DNA of 64,000 nucleotides from Trichomonas vaginalis G3 (taxonomy: Eukaryota > Parabasalia > Trichomonadida > Trichomonadidae), in contig NC_067208.1 of the NCBI RefSeq assembly GCF_026262505.1, forward strand, positions 13,649,962-13,713,961, in the 5' to 3' direction. Position 1 is the first letter of the stretch. Every line of letters begins with the position of its first letter. The notes below the pieces were generated by a model that ran no database searches, was not told the DNA's origin, and worked only from the letters and a program-made list of their open reading frames with translations. Position numbers and translations under genes: made by a program. Shown one piece after another: positions 10,479 to 20,707 of the stretch.

Positions 10479-11009
10479 TGTGTTCTTCTTCAAAATTTTA
10501 TTTTTTTATTAAAAAGAATCTTTACAACATATACATTTACTTTAATTAATATTTAAAAACGTGCTCTATCAAAAGTTCCAAAAATTCAATATTTTAGCTT
10601 TTCTGAGGTGTCACTTTTGATGGATTTCTGTTTACAACAATTTCATAAAAAGAAAAGACATTTCCCAAATAAGATATTAAACCACATTCGATACAGTATG
10701 AAATTCATCACACGCAATGATTTTCAACTTGATCTCAATGAATATTCATTCTACTATCAACGATGTAGCCTCAATACTAGATATTGAGATAAAAATCAAT
10801 AAGATAATCATGAAAAGAGATATCAGTATGCCTTTCTTGTTCTTTATTTTGGAATATTTGGGTTCATATGATTATGCAAAGTATAAAAATAGCCTGTGAA
10901 GAGATTTGATCAAAATTATTCGATTTTTTAAAAGAAAAACAATGAAATATTCTATGTATAAATATCTTTATAAATATAATCATATAATATACTATCAATA
11001 ATATTTAAA
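10479..11009. other. Intergenic, outer arm of the inverted repeat and AT-rich DNA
   Basis: About 10,600-10,660 mirrors 9,370-9,425. The remainder is AT-rich. A 60-codon frame at 10,717 is not convincing. Confidence 0.4.
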
Positions 11010-12275
11010 TTACGGGAGTTCTCTGCAGTGATCGAGATATCCTGCAACACGACTCCTGAATCTAGTAAGTTTAACAAGAGATTCATTTTCCATGAAGTTA
11101 ATCTTGACTGGCTGGTTATTATAAACAAATCTGATGTACAACTGCTCATTCTGATCTTCCCAGATCTGAGTGACCATATAAGAGCGGAAAGGTGACCAAT
11201 GGGGGTTATCGTAGCCAAGGAGTGTAAGAGCAGCAACAATTGACACATCGTGAGCGCTGAGAAGGGCAAACTTGTAATTGTTCTTTCCGGCCAAACGGTT
11301 ATCAACAATACGGAGGATTTCGCGCATAATGGCTGAACCGGCAACTCCTCTTGCGTATTTGAAGAATCCGTGCGAATAAAATTCGACGGCTTTCATTCCG
11401 TAAGTAAGAACGGTATCATTAACTAGGTCTGGAAGCTGGTGTGATGTGCATGCAATTGTGGCCATCCAATCTCCAATAAACATCCATGTTGCCTCAGATT
11501 TGTAGAAATCAATGTTTACAGCGTCTGCAAGAGGCTTAAGGTATGGAGTAGCTTCGTTCTTATGCTGTAAATAGTCATATGTTTTGACCCAATTGTCCCA
11601 GGCTTGCTTAAGATCTTTGCATTGAGAAGTTTGAGGGTGAAGCATCTCGAGAGTAGCGTGACCTGTTTCTATTGTGACCATTTCATCGGGAGTGGCAGCT
11701 GGATATAAGCCATTCATGAAAGAAATTGCAGATCTAACGCATCTATCGACTTCTGATGATCTAACGTAGATTTGTGTTGGATCATAGTATTCCGGTAAGA
11801 ATTTAAGCTGATTTACGTATATTTTTCTGAAAAATGAACCAAGTTGGTAGTGTTGTCTCATTCCATCTGTAATTAAGCCTCCTGGTGGGCATGATGGCTT
11901 GAATCTAAGTGTAGTAGGATCTAATTTCTGATGAAAACGTCTGAAAATGCTTCCACCGGCAGCTTGATACCTTGGAGCCCAAGCATGTTGATTATCATCA
12001 TCGCAATACCAGTCTTCTGTCTCATTTTGCGAATAAGAATCGATTGGACTGCGTGCACCGTGACGAGTCAACACAATCATCTGTTTTAGAGTCATATTTG
12101 GCAGAGGGTTCACTGCTTCTACTTTTTCATCACCAAGAGGAACAGGTGATACACATGGGAAATCTATAGTAACACCTAATTTTGTAGTATAGGCAAGTAA
12201 AGACAGTAAAACTCCAAACATTAGGTTAAAAAAAAACCAAAAACGATAAAAACGATAAAGATAATTGAGTATCAT
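11010..12275 (-). CDS. Histidine acid phosphatase, membrane-anchored or secreted
   Basis: A 421-aa member of histidine phosphatase branch 2. The catalytic motif RHGARSP lies at residues 71-77; its His forms the phospho-enzyme and its Arg binds phosphate. The proton-donor pair HD lies at 342-343 in LLSAHDVS. The N-terminus has a hydrophobic segment (about residues 12-30) that could be a signal peptide or signal anchor, so the enzyme should act in the lumen of lysosomes, at the surface, or outside the cell on phosphomonoesters. Several NxS/T sites and paired Cys residues fit a secretory protein. Length and motifs are complete. Confidence 0.92.
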   Translation of the reverse strand: MILNYLYRFYRFWFFFNLMFGVLLSLLAYTTKLGVTIDFPCVSPVPLGDEKVEAVNPLPNMTLKQMIVLTRHGARSPIDSYSQNETEDWYCDDDNQHAWAPRYQAAGGSIFRRFHQKLDPTTLRFKPSCPPGGLITDGMRQHYQLGSFFRKIYVNQLKFLPEYYDPTQIYVRSSEVDRCVRSAISFMNGLYPAATPDEMVTIETGHATLEMLHPQTSQCKDLKQAWDNWVKTYDYLQHKNEATPYLKPLADAVNIDFYKSEATWMFIGDWMATIACTSHQLPDLVNDTVLTYGMKAVEFYSHGFFKYARGVAGSAIMREILRIVDNRLAGKNNYKFALLSAHDVSIVAALTLLGYDNPHWSPFRSYMVTQIWEDQNEQLYIRFVYNNQPVKINFMENESLVKLTRFRSRVAGYLDHCRELP

Positions 12276-13064
12276 CGTTTTCGATAAGATTGAAATCCTT
12301 CTGAAAAGGCTTGCAAGAAGTTTTTATTTTACTATCATCCAATGATTGCAGAATCCAAATTAAATTTCCTGAATTTGGATATCAATTGAATTTTGATGAC
12401 GGTATCAGCAAAATCTCATGTAACCTATATAAATACGATTATTTTTGATAATACATTAGTTTTCACCATTGCGTAATACGCTACATGATATTTTCATCTA
12501 GAAATCTTATGAAATCTACCATGAATGCATTCTATCAATGCACTTTAATTTGTCTACTATTTATATATTTCATTTTCCTATTCTTACTCAATCAAATATG
12601 TTTTATCTTGTTTCATTATTAAGACCACCAATAAGCCCTCAAGTGAATCAAAAAGTATATATAGATATCATACTGATTTGAATGCTATACTATATCAAAC
12701 AAATGCCTTCTTGCTTGCTAGAACATTAAAGGAAAAACATCTTTTCATGATTCAATATATTAAAAAAGCTATGCTCATTCAAAGGTATAACACCGACATT
12801 GATTGATAAGATAAGAATGTATGAATAGATCTTTATATTACAGAAAATAATGGTCTCATACTCGTTCTTTATGCAGCAATGCAGTGAAATTGAAATGCAA
12901 TATGGACAATAACTTTAGAATAGAATGTTAGCGATAAAGTGAAATATTTGTAATATTCTAACTTACCACTTCTGTTGTAAACGAAAACAATAAAAACGGT
13001 TTGACAGTAAAGTGACACTTTACATAGCAAAAAAATAGAGCCTTACTTTTGAGATACTTGAGAT
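12276..13064. other. Intergenic between the phosphatase gene and the hairpin array
   Basis: AT-rich and non-coding. A small perfect 8-bp stem (GTAAAGTG-A-CACTTTAC) near 13,004-13,022 may be the first, degenerate member of the array that follows. Confidence 0.4.
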
Positions 13065-14057
13065 TGAAACTGAATCTTATGAGGCGGTGATCTTGAATCA
13101 CTACCTCATAAGGTTCAGTTTCATATAAAATTTGTTGCAATTTGTTATTCTTTTGCAATTATTTCTTATAAGATTTTACATCTTTTAGCGGGGAATGTTT
13201 GTTATCATGTATATATTATAAATATCTACACGATAACGAACATTCCTCGCTAAATTGCTGAGAAACTTTGAGGAAATGTCGAACAATTTCCTCAAAGTTT
13301 CTCAGATTTATATAGATCACTAGAGTCCCCTAGGCACTGATTCTGGTTCAGTACCTAGGAGGCTCTAGTTCTCTAACGAACTGATAAAATGTTTTTAAAT
13401 TTTTGGATATTGCTACCTGTGAAGCACTGACTTCAAGTCAGTACCTCACAGGTAGCAATTACATTGAAAGATGGGAGAAACTTTGTCCGAATGTTAAACT
13501 ATTCTGACAAAGTTTCTCCCATTTGTAGTGGAGATGGAAGGCTTTGAGGTATATTATATTAATGTATACCCCAAAGCCTTCCATCTCCACTTGAAAGTTC
13601 CAAAACTTTGGGTTAATAGTTTGCAATTAACCCAAAGTTTTGGAACCTTCTAGAAGGAATTGCAGGGTAAGAGGTACATATTCATACTATGTACCTCTTA
13701 CCCTCCAATTCCTTCCTTAACATAAACAAATTTGGAGTTAATTGTTTGCAATTAACTCCGGGTTTGTTGACCTCCAAATGAAAATGAAAGGGTAAGAGGT
13801 ATATAGTGACCCTATATGCCTCTTACCCTTTCATTCTCATTAATTATGGGAGAAACTTTGGCCGAATGTTAAATTATTCGACCAAAGTTTCTCCCATTTT
13901 TTGAAGGGATTGGAGGCTATGAGATACTGATGCAATGTCAGTACCTCATGGCCTCCAATTCCATCCTGAAACTGATCAAAGTGGACCTTACATGCATTTG
14001 AAATTTGGCATGTAAAGTCCACTTTTTGAGAGAGGATTTGACGTAGTCAAATCCTCT
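13065..14057. repeat. Array of about 15 consecutive hairpins
   Basis: Fifteen inverted repeats follow each other with short gaps. Approximate extents: 13065-13123, 13184-13254, 13258-13305, 13319-13369, 13409-13459, 13471-13522, 13527-13591, 13597-13646, 13653-13715, 13725-13768, 13777-13841, 13846-13897, 13903-13965, 13978-14025, 14031-14057. Most have stems of 18-28 bp with few mismatches and loops under about 12 bases. Sequences fall into families. Numbers 3, 6 and 12 share GAGAAACTTTG...CAAAGTTTCTC. Numbers 8 and 10 share GTTTGCAATTAAC. Numbers 9 and 11 share GGGTAAGAGGTA, and 7 is similar at its tip. Numbers 1, 4, 5 and 13 share a tip ending in (TCAG)TACCT. From number 6 on, hairpins of about 50 and about 63 bases alternate up to number 13. 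Arm differences are mostly transitions. No protein frame fits. It may be a source of small hairpin RNAs or a DNA-level structure; function unknown. Confidence 0.9.
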
Positions 14058-14197
14058 TTTTCGTTTACGAGACTTCTAACTTTAGAATTAAGACTTTTTT
14101 ATTGGAAAAAAGAAAGAGAAGTTAATGAAAAATATCTGAGGACCAGCAATATATTTTTAACTTAAACATTGAAAAATTAACAACATAGAAAAATAAT

Positions 14198-15298
14198 TTA
14201 ATATGACATTGGCTTAAAGTTCTTGAAATTGTTCTTGTAGAAGCGAAGTCCTGCCATAGAATCATCGCGGCAGAAGACACCATCAACTTCTGCGTGTAAC
14301 AAGTAGTTTCTTGCGATAGACATTGGCAAACCAGTCTTCTTTGACATGAGAAGTGGTGTAGTATATTCTCCCTCGTCGATTTTGCTCAAAATATCTGTTA
14401 AAACCGCTTGGTATGTCTTATTTGCGAGAATTACGACAGTTACGCCTTCAATCGTCTCAACCTTGACTTTGTACTGTCTCCTTTGAAGGTGCTTGATGGC
14501 GTCGGCAAGATCGTTCGGAGAAACGTAATCGGTACCTAATTTTCTGTTGAAAATGCAAAAAGCCTCTGCAACTGAAAGAACGCCGCCTTTGACCTCAAGA
14601 ACCTTTGAGATATCTGTAGCGAATCGAAGGGCAAGTCTTTCTGAGAATTGGCCACCGGATTTTTCAATTGTTGAATCTGTGACACCGAGAGCGGCGTAGA
14701 CTTCATCTAAGTCGCTCTTGGAGTCGGAGTCTCCTTTGCGCTTAAGCTCTTGGGCAAAGTTAAGTAATTGCTGTGCTGATTCTTTAAGTGATTGAATATC
14801 TGCGAGAGAACTGCTAAGTTGGGCATTCTTTTGATCAATATCATTTTGCTCAATCTGCTTGGCAGCTGCAATACCACGGAATTCGCGGCTTGCGCTCTTT
14901 GTAGAAATCTTTTTGACAATTCTCTTTGATGAGCCAGAACTTGAGCTTTGTGATGTGGATAATCTTGCTGCGAGGTCAGTCAAGTCGAATTTGAGAGCTT
15001 GCATTGAAAAATCTTCGCCAGAAGCTGATTTAAATTTTGAAAATGCGAGAGCATTAGCATCGGCTGGGTGTGCAGCAGTTGTAAATTGTCCAAGTTCACT
15101 GAGATCGAATTCTAATGCAATTGGATTTTGATAAACGTTGAAAATAAGTCTTTTATTTGTTAATGTTAAAACTCCGATTTCTCCATAGCGAATACGAGGG
15201 ATTGTAAGCGAAAAGTTTGGATATTGCTTTGTAATAATCTCATCAATAAGCATTGGAACGCCGCGCTGATCGCAAGTAACTTGTTTCCATGAACTCAT
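14198..15298 (-). CDS. VPS36: VPS36, ESCRT-II subunit (EAP45-like)
   Basis: About 366 aa from the preferred start MSSWKQVTCD; an in-frame ATG six codons upstream is possible but adds only a basic stretch. The N-terminal part (about 15-110) has the strand pattern of a GLUE/PH-like domain (LTLTNKRLIFNVYQ). A Ser-rich linker and a coiled coil (about 145-195) follow. The C-terminal half is the EAP30/Vps36 tandem winged-helix region, with KGGVLSVAEAFCIFNRKLG then VSPNDLADAIKHL. VPS36 binds ubiquitinated cargo and phosphoinositides on endosomes and links ESCRT-I to ESCRT-III in multivesicular-body sorting. Intact, single exon. Confidence 0.88.
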   Translation of the reverse strand: MSSWKQVTCDQRGVPMLIDEIITKQYPNFSLTIPRIRYGEIGVLTLTNKRLIFNVYQNPIALEFDLSELGQFTTAAHPADANALAFSKFKSASGEDFSMQALKFDLTDLAARLSTSQSSSSGSSKRIVKKISTKSASREFRGIAAAKQIEQNDIDQKNAQLSSSLADIQSLKESAQQLLNFAQELKRKGDSDSKSDLDEVYAALGVTDSTIEKSGGQFSERLALRFATDISKVLEVKGGVLSVAEAFCIFNRKLGTDYVSPNDLADAIKHLQRRQYKVKVETIEGVTVVILANKTYQAVLTDILSKIDEGEYTTPLLMSKKTGLPMSIARNYLLHAEVDGVFCRDDSMAGLRFYKNNFKNFKPMSY

Positions 15299-15563
15299 CT
15301 TTTTTCTCACTGTCACCTTTTTTTACAATTAGTGACAATCCCGGTGAAACTTTTTTGAGTTTTATTACATTCGATTTATCAACATCCTTATAACATGTAT
15401 CATTATAAAACATTTGTCACTTCTATTTTAATCTTATTCCAAAAGAACTTCAATGAAGAATTAATTAACTGAGGTTATTCTATTGAGTATCATATACATA
15501 AGTATATCTAGGAAAAATAATAGTATATCTCAATAATCAAATATACGTCAATGGTTTTAATAT

Positions 15564-16175
15564 TTAAACAGAGTAATTATTAGCAATTTTTTCCATGGTT
15601 GGGGCCCAAAGCATTGGGTCAATGTTTGTTAAGTCAAGATTCATGATCATATCATAAACAACATTATCATTTGTATTTCTTTCAATATTTACACGCTGTT
15701 GGGTAATTTCAGCGTACATTGTTCTGAAAGCTTCTTCCATATCAGCAACCTCTTTATCAAGAGCTTGCATCTCGCTTTCAATTTCAAGATCTCTCTTCAT
15801 AAGTGCAATTTCATTTCTTGCTGTGTTGATTGTACCAATACTCAATCTCTTCTTATTTGGCGATACTGAGTCAAGCTTCCTAAGGTATTTGTTATCCTCA
15901 TCAACTTCTTCCTCAAATGAGCAATCTGAATCATCGAAATCTTGGCCCTGATTCTTGGCTGTATTGAGAGCAGCTTGAAATGTTGCCCACTCAGCATCAC
16001 TTGATGAATTAAGTGGTGAATTGATTGGACTGTTGTTCTCTTTTGGATTCAATAATGAATTCATACTAACTCTGCGACCGAAAACCTTCGAGCGGTCGTT
16101 AGTTGGCAATGAAAAACGAGCTCTCCTCCTTTTATCTGGGCTCGTCAATGTGTTAGGGTTTGTGTTCTCGATCAT
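15564..16175 (-). CDS. Unknown 203-aa host protein, Ser-rich with coiled coil
   Basis: An intact frame. The N-terminal half is basic and Ser/Asn-rich with kinase-site-like words (RRVSMNS, KRRRARFS). An acidic patch (DDSDCSFEEEVDEDN, about residues 80-95) precedes a coiled coil (about 115-165) and a short hydrophobic C-terminus (MIMNLDLTNIDPMLW). I do not recognise a family; the layout suits a regulatory or cytoskeletal/chromosomal adaptor, but that is a guess. The start is supported by an Inr-like TCATTC just upstream. Confidence 0.65.
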   Translation of the reverse strand: MIENTNPNTLTSPDKRRRARFSLPTNDRSKVFGRRVSMNSLLNPKENNSPINSPLNSSSDAEWATFQAALNTAKNQGQDFDDSDCSFEEEVDEDNKYLRKLDSVSPNKKRLSIGTINTARNEIALMKRDLEIESEMQALDKEVADMEEAFRTMYAEITQQRVNIERNTNDNVVYDMIMNLDLTNIDPMLWAPTMEKIANNYSV

Positions 16176-16494
16176 TTTGGAATGATTTTATAGTTTTAAA
16201 CGTACGGTATTTAAATTCTATCGGTAGAGATTTTATAACACATCACATTATAATACTATTTAGAATCAAGAAATATAAATATTTCTTCAAATATTTTTTG
16301 AAAATATTCATTATTTGTGCAAATTCTGAATTGAAATTATGAAACTTCTTCATGATGAATTAAATAATATGGAATTAAACATATATAGCATCTGAAGTGA
16401 TGATATTCCACGCTAAATATAGCAAATAATTTAAAATTGAAAAGTAAATCACAACTAATATTTTTTATAAATAAAAAAAACAAACAATTATAAA
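16176..16494. other. Intergenic, AT-rich
   Basis: About 320 bases with the 203-aa gene promoter at its left side. Apart from the Inr nothing is recognised. Confidence 0.35.
16180..16185 (-). promoter_or_regulatory. Trichomonad-type initiator (Inr) candidate
   Basis: TCATTC on the minus strand, 4 bases before the ATG of the 203-aa gene. It matches TCA(+1)Y(T/A) exactly and implies a very short 5' UTR, usual in trichomonads. Confidence 0.55.
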
Positions 16495-16896
16495 TTAAAA
16501 ATACTGGATACTAGATGCGTAATCAAGGATTTTTCTAACTCTTGGATCATTGCATTTTATGTCTTTATAAGGAGGTCTCTTTGTAATCTTTGGTGTTCTG
16601 TTGTAACTTGAATACATAAAATCAACAAAACTCATAAATATGCTCAACCTAGTATAAACAGTCTGGCAATTTGCGTCTTTAATTTCAGAATCCTCAACAA
16701 CAGGAGACAAAGCCAAATCAAGGCAATGTCGAACTGAAAAGTCTTGCTGATCATCTGTCAATTTGCAGAACTCAAAGATAAAGATAACATTACTCTTGAA
16801 AATGGACAAATCCATTGTTTGACAGAAAATTTGAGAGACCAAATTTGCCAATTCTGGTGAAGTTCTGAATTTCTCAAGTTTAATGATTTCTGTCAT
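16495..16896 (-). CDS. 133-aa frame overlapping the end of the 1275-aa gene
   Basis: The frame starts MTEIIKLEKFRTSPELANLVSQ at 16,896, 17 bases before the end of the upstream 1275-aa frame, in another register. The protein is helical and could be a further piece of the same repeat fold (it continues with FIFEFCKLTDDQQDF). Either it is a separate small gene with an overlapping start, or the two are one gene split by a frameshift or sequencing indel in the overlap at 16,880-16,896. I favour the second because the helical character continues without interruption. Confidence 0.5.
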   Translation of the reverse strand: MTEIIKLEKFRTSPELANLVSQIFCQTMDLSIFKSNVIFIFEFCKLTDDQQDFSVRHCLDLALSPVVEDSEIKDANCQTVYTRLSIFMSFVDFMYSSYNRTPKITKRPPYKDIKCNDPRVRKILDYASSIQYF

Positions 16897-19800
16897 GTTT
16901 GAGAACGGTCAGGCGATTAAAGATTGTGTTTCCTACTGACCCGTCCTTGTTGACAATTGAAACGATAAGGTCAAAGAGATCATGAGGAGCTGGAATAATT
17001 CTCGATACGTTGAAAGCAATCTTGTTTAATGCGAACATGCATAGTTCTTCTGCATAAGGAATAGGATTATCAACTCTTTCTACTAATAATAAAAGAGTTT
17101 CGAAGATTGATGAAACAAACATTGGATCTGCAACATTTGCGGACATCATTAAAGCGGCTTCTTTTAGTTCTTCAACTGTAAATTGTGGTCCTGGGTGTAA
17201 ATATCTGACTTCTTCTTTCTCTTCTTCTTCATATTCTGATTCTTGATCATCTTTCTGCTGCTTGTCATCTCCAGTTGTTTCTGCAAAGATGGTTGGTCTC
17301 TTGTCAACTTTTTCTTTATCTTCTTGCTTATTTTGGGAATTAATAATATCATTTGGAGCAAATTTCGCGGTATTTTGCTCTGATCCAGTCTTCTTATCAT
17401 TATTTTGTGTATTTTGTTCATTATTGTCGGATTTCGGAACATTATTATTTGAGATATCAGAATTTTCTTCTGAATTCTTTGGATTTTCTTCATTTAGATT
17501 ACTTGTATTATCTTTTGGTGCTTTATTTTCTTCTGAATTTTTATTATTTTCTTCTATTGTTTTTGTTTCGAAATTATCTTGACTTTCGTCTTTCAAATCA
17601 AAGGCTGATGGGCTTTTATGGGTTTCTTGTGATGAAAAAGAACTTCTATCTGATTTTGAATCTACCGAATTAAAATTATTCAATTCTTCGTTATTTGAGC
17701 CATTATCGTCAGTTGCATTTGATACCTTTGGTTTCTTCTTACCCTTCTTAGCCTTCGGTTTATTGAAATCTTTAGGGTAAAGTTTCTCATGTCCGAAATC
17801 TTCCGGAAGTTTTGCATTTGGACTCATAATGAACATGTTATCCATCAGATACTTGGCCAGTGTCTTCCATACTTCCACTGGTTTGTTACTTATCTGTGCA
17901 AGTTTCTTCACAAGTTTGAAATAACTCAAACAGTTGCCATTTCGAGCGTATTCCACGAAAGAAAGTATAATAGGTTCGATCTTAATCATATCTGTTGAAG
18001 CTATGACCGATCCGAAGACTTCTTGTAAGTAATATCTATTATCAAAAATTGTTGATTTGAAAATATCAACAAAATTCTCATTTTCCAGCAGTGGATCAGC
18101 ATTATAACGTGCTACATCACAAATAATGAACATAATGTTCTGAACCATCAACGAATAACTTCTTTCTTCAAATTTGATATTATGAACCCAAATTATTAAA
18201 GAATCCATGATTGCTTTGTATCCCAAACTGTTGTATGTCTCCAGTTTACTGTCTTTTGCTTCTTCAATTGTGGCAACTGAGGCTACTAACATACCAACTG
18301 AACATGCGAACAAATCAACATGTTCTGGACGACTAAATATGCTCTTGTTGTCAATGATGAGCTTCAACAAGTACTTGAAGCCACCTGAAGTAAAGATATA
18401 AGTGATGTCTCTCCTGTTTTTCAGATTAATCAAGTGACTTAATATGTTCATTCGATAAAGGAGTACGTAAGGGTATTTTGTATCGAAGACCTCTTTCCAA
18501 TTTGGTGTCTTCGATTTGAAAATGTTGCTTTCGGATTCAATTGTTGGAAGTAAATTCAAAACTGTCAATGCATTTTCGGATTCTTTGGAGTTGGCTTTGA
18601 CTATATCGAATAACTTCCCAGAATACCTCGCTAAAACTGTTGTTGGGTACTCAGATTTCGACCATTTTCTTGCACCGTTGCCGAAAATCGGAGATTTTAC
18701 GGTAATTTCTTCATTGGCCGTGAAGTGATGAATATCTGTTAGTGGATCTTCGCCTATGAAGAACTCGAGCTGATTAAAATCTGTATTCAAATAAGATTCA
18801 ACTCTACGCTTGAAGAAATCAACTGTAGACCCGAATGGTATCATTATTGATCCTTTGTCAGTCGGTTTGATCGTAATCAATGGACTATACTCAAATTTGT
18901 TGCATTTTGGAGGATTTACCAAAATTGTTTCGATTTGGTATATTAAATTTGATATAGTTATTAATGATGCATTGGATACGTACTCTTCCATGATTTGGAC
19001 TATCAAATTATCGATTAACTGATTATTTCTGCATCTCATGATCAAGTTCGTCATAAAAGTAGCTACTTCTGGATCATCGCTATTCTTTAGGACTGTAAGG
19101 ATCGATTGGAACCCAACTAAATCAAAATTATCAAATTGATTATTATTATCTAAATTATTAATGAAAAGAAACAGAGAGAAAATAAAATCTGTCATCACAT
19201 GGCTCTGAGAAACAAGCCAACTAAGGAGTGTATGCACTAAAGTTGTATCTATTATGTGATTTAAAATTAATTGGTTCAAAAACAAAGTAACAAGGCGGGA
19301 ATCTTCAATAATAACTGGTTCTATTAATATTTTAAGCTTGTCAAACTCTTCTTTTGTTAAATTATGGTTTAATATCCTGCAAATTTTCAAAATTAGTTCA
19401 AAGAGTGGTCGTGATTCTTTCGGATCTAATTGTCCGTAATCCAGAACGTGTCCCAGATCATCCATTGTCGGTTCTTTCAATAAATTAAGTAAAACCAAAA
19501 TATGAAAATATTTGTTTTTTCCTTTATGAAGTCCTGTATACGCATTTGAAATCACCGCCTGGGATATAGTTGGTGCCACCTTAGCATATTCGCAAATTGC
19601 GTAAACACAATCGATTTTTTCTTCACAATTTGACAAAGAAGTAATTAATTTGCATTTTGTTATATCCTCTGCCTTCGGTGCTACCTTAATAAGAAAATCT
19701 AATGCAGCTTTTGGATATTTCGGAGAATGAATAACGACTTCCCAAAAAACATGCATTTTTTCTTTCGGAATACTAGCAAAAAGTCTCGGCCAGTCCGCAA

Positions 19801-20707
19801 AAAATTTATCAATAATTGTTTGATGCTCGTTAACACAAACGTTCCAATATTTTTCCAATTGTTCATCAATGAATTGACCTGAATTCCACATCTTTATGAA
19901 AAACGTTACAAATTTTGGTACTAAGTCTTGATGTAAATCTGCGATTAAATGATCAACAACTTTATATTCATTTAATTTTTCTATTGTTTCTTGCGAAAAA
20001 GCGCGAAAACCTGTAAAGTTTTGAAGTGCTGCTGCCTTCTTTGTAATGGAATCAGAAATAGCGAATTCAAACATGAGTTGGGACAAAAATGTATTTAAAT
20101 CATTTTGTTGCTCTTTTGGAACGTAGTTTTTAATAAATGTCATACTCTTTTCCAGATGTTTTTCGTTGTAATTTCCTTCTTTTTGAACTTGTATGGAATT
20201 AATTATCCTTTTTAAACCAATTGAAGCAATATCCGAGAGAATTGCTTTGCTTATTGTTGATGAACAGTCATGACAAAGCATAAGTAGGCGATTGATATTA
20301 GCTAACTTGATATTTTCGTCTTCATTTAAATATTCTGCAATTTGTTTGAATGGATTGACAGTAGTGAAATAATCGTTTTTGAGATAACTGCTTAGCCCTC
20401 TGTAGAGATCTAATATATCTAATACGATTATCTTTTTCGCTTCTTCCCATTGAGATTCAAAATCTTCAATTTCCCCAAGATATGATTTAAAATTAATATA
20501 AAAATCTTCTCCAAAATGCTTGTTTAGATATGTGGCAAGAACAAGTTTTGATAGAGCCATAGGAATTCCTTTTTTCGTTAATTTTGCATAATCTAAAAGT
20601 TTTAATGAAGAGGACAACGCTAAACGGGCATTCTTGATTTTTATTGATTGTAAAAATTCGTTGAGCTGCTGCTCAAATTCCAAATCGTTAGCTGTGCTGT
20701 CACTCAT
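16880..20707 (-). CDS. Large helical-repeat protein, resembling non-catalytic parts of USP9X/USP34-type proteins
   Basis: 1275 aa. Residues about 1-640 and 700-960 are Leu/Ile-rich helical repeats of ARM/HEAT style. Around 645-710 there is a ubiquitin-like segment (ITIKPTDKGSIMIPFGSTV...). About 965-1185 is a low-complexity Lys/Glu/Asn/Ser region (KKGKKKPK, many NNxN and EEN words), followed by another helical block. This order is seen in the giant deubiquitinases USP9X/USP24/USP34, but no Cys or His box of a USP catalytic domain is visible. It may be a non-enzymatic scaffold of that kind or an unrelated ARM protein. Family assignment is tentative; that it is a real gene is not in doubt. Confidence 0.7.
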   Translation of the reverse strand: MSDSTANDLEFEQQLNEFLQSIKIKNARLALSSSLKLLDYAKLTKKGIPMALSKLVLATYLNKHFGEDFYINFKSYLGEIEDFESQWEEAKKIIVLDILDLYRGLSSYLKNDYFTTVNPFKQIAEYLNEDENIKLANINRLLMLCHDCSSTISKAILSDIASIGLKRIINSIQVQKEGNYNEKHLEKSMTFIKNYVPKEQQNDLNTFLSQLMFEFAISDSITKKAAALQNFTGFRAFSQETIEKLNEYKVVDHLIADLHQDLVPKFVTFFIKMWNSGQFIDEQLEKYWNVCVNEHQTIIDKFFADWPRLFASIPKEKMHVFWEVVIHSPKYPKAALDFLIKVAPKAEDITKCKLITSLSNCEEKIDCVYAICEYAKVAPTISQAVISNAYTGLHKGKNKYFHILVLLNLLKEPTMDDLGHVLDYGQLDPKESRPLFELILKICRILNHNLTKEEFDKLKILIEPVIIEDSRLVTLFLNQLILNHIIDTTLVHTLLSWLVSQSHVMTDFIFSLFLFINNLDNNNQFDNFDLVGFQSILTVLKNSDDPEVATFMTNLIMRCRNNQLIDNLIVQIMEEYVSNASLITISNLIYQIETILVNPPKCNKFEYSPLITIKPTDKGSIMIPFGSTVDFFKRRVESYLNTDFNQLEFFIGEDPLTDIHHFTANEEITVKSPIFGNGARKWSKSEYPTTVLARYSGKLFDIVKANSKESENALTVLNLLPTIESESNIFKSKTPNWKEVFDTKYPYVLLYRMNILSHLINLKNRRDITYIFTSGGFKYLLKLIIDNKSIFSRPEHVDLFACSVGMLVASVATIEEAKDSKLETYNSLGYKAIMDSLIIWVHNIKFEERSYSLMVQNIMFIICDVARYNADPLLENENFVDIFKSTIFDNRYYLQEVFGSVIASTDMIKIEPIILSFVEYARNGNCLSYFKLVKKLAQISNKPVEVWKTLAKYLMDNMFIMSPNAKLPEDFGHEKLYPKDFNKPKAKKGKKKPKVSNATDDNGSNNEELNNFNSVDSKSDRSSFSSQETHKSPSAFDLKDESQDNFETKTIEENNKNSEENKAPKDNTSNLNEENPKNSEENSDISNNNVPKSDNNEQNTQNNDKKTGSEQNTAKFAPNDIINSQNKQEDKEKVDKRPTIFAETTGDDKQQKDDQESEYEEEEKEEVRYLHPGPQFTVEELKEAALMMSANVADPMFVSSIFETLLLLVERVDNPIPYAEELCMFALNKIAFNVSRIIPAPHDLFDLIVSIVNKDGSVGNTIFNRLTVLKHDRNH

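Noticed and set aside
10717-10899. 60-codon frame between the foldback and the phosphatase gene
   Set aside because: Composition follows the AT-rich background and no family or start signal is seen.
12958-13158. 66-codon frame on the minus strand running into the hairpin array
   Set aside because: It runs through a hairpin, has no protein-like character and is explained by the inverted repeats.
13840-14022. 60-codon frame within the hairpin array
   Set aside because: It is made of three hairpins read through by chance.
13065-14057. Hairpin array as a CRISPR, tRNA or rRNA cluster
   Set aside because: No constant repeat with variable spacers, no tRNA cloverleaf or conserved rRNA words.
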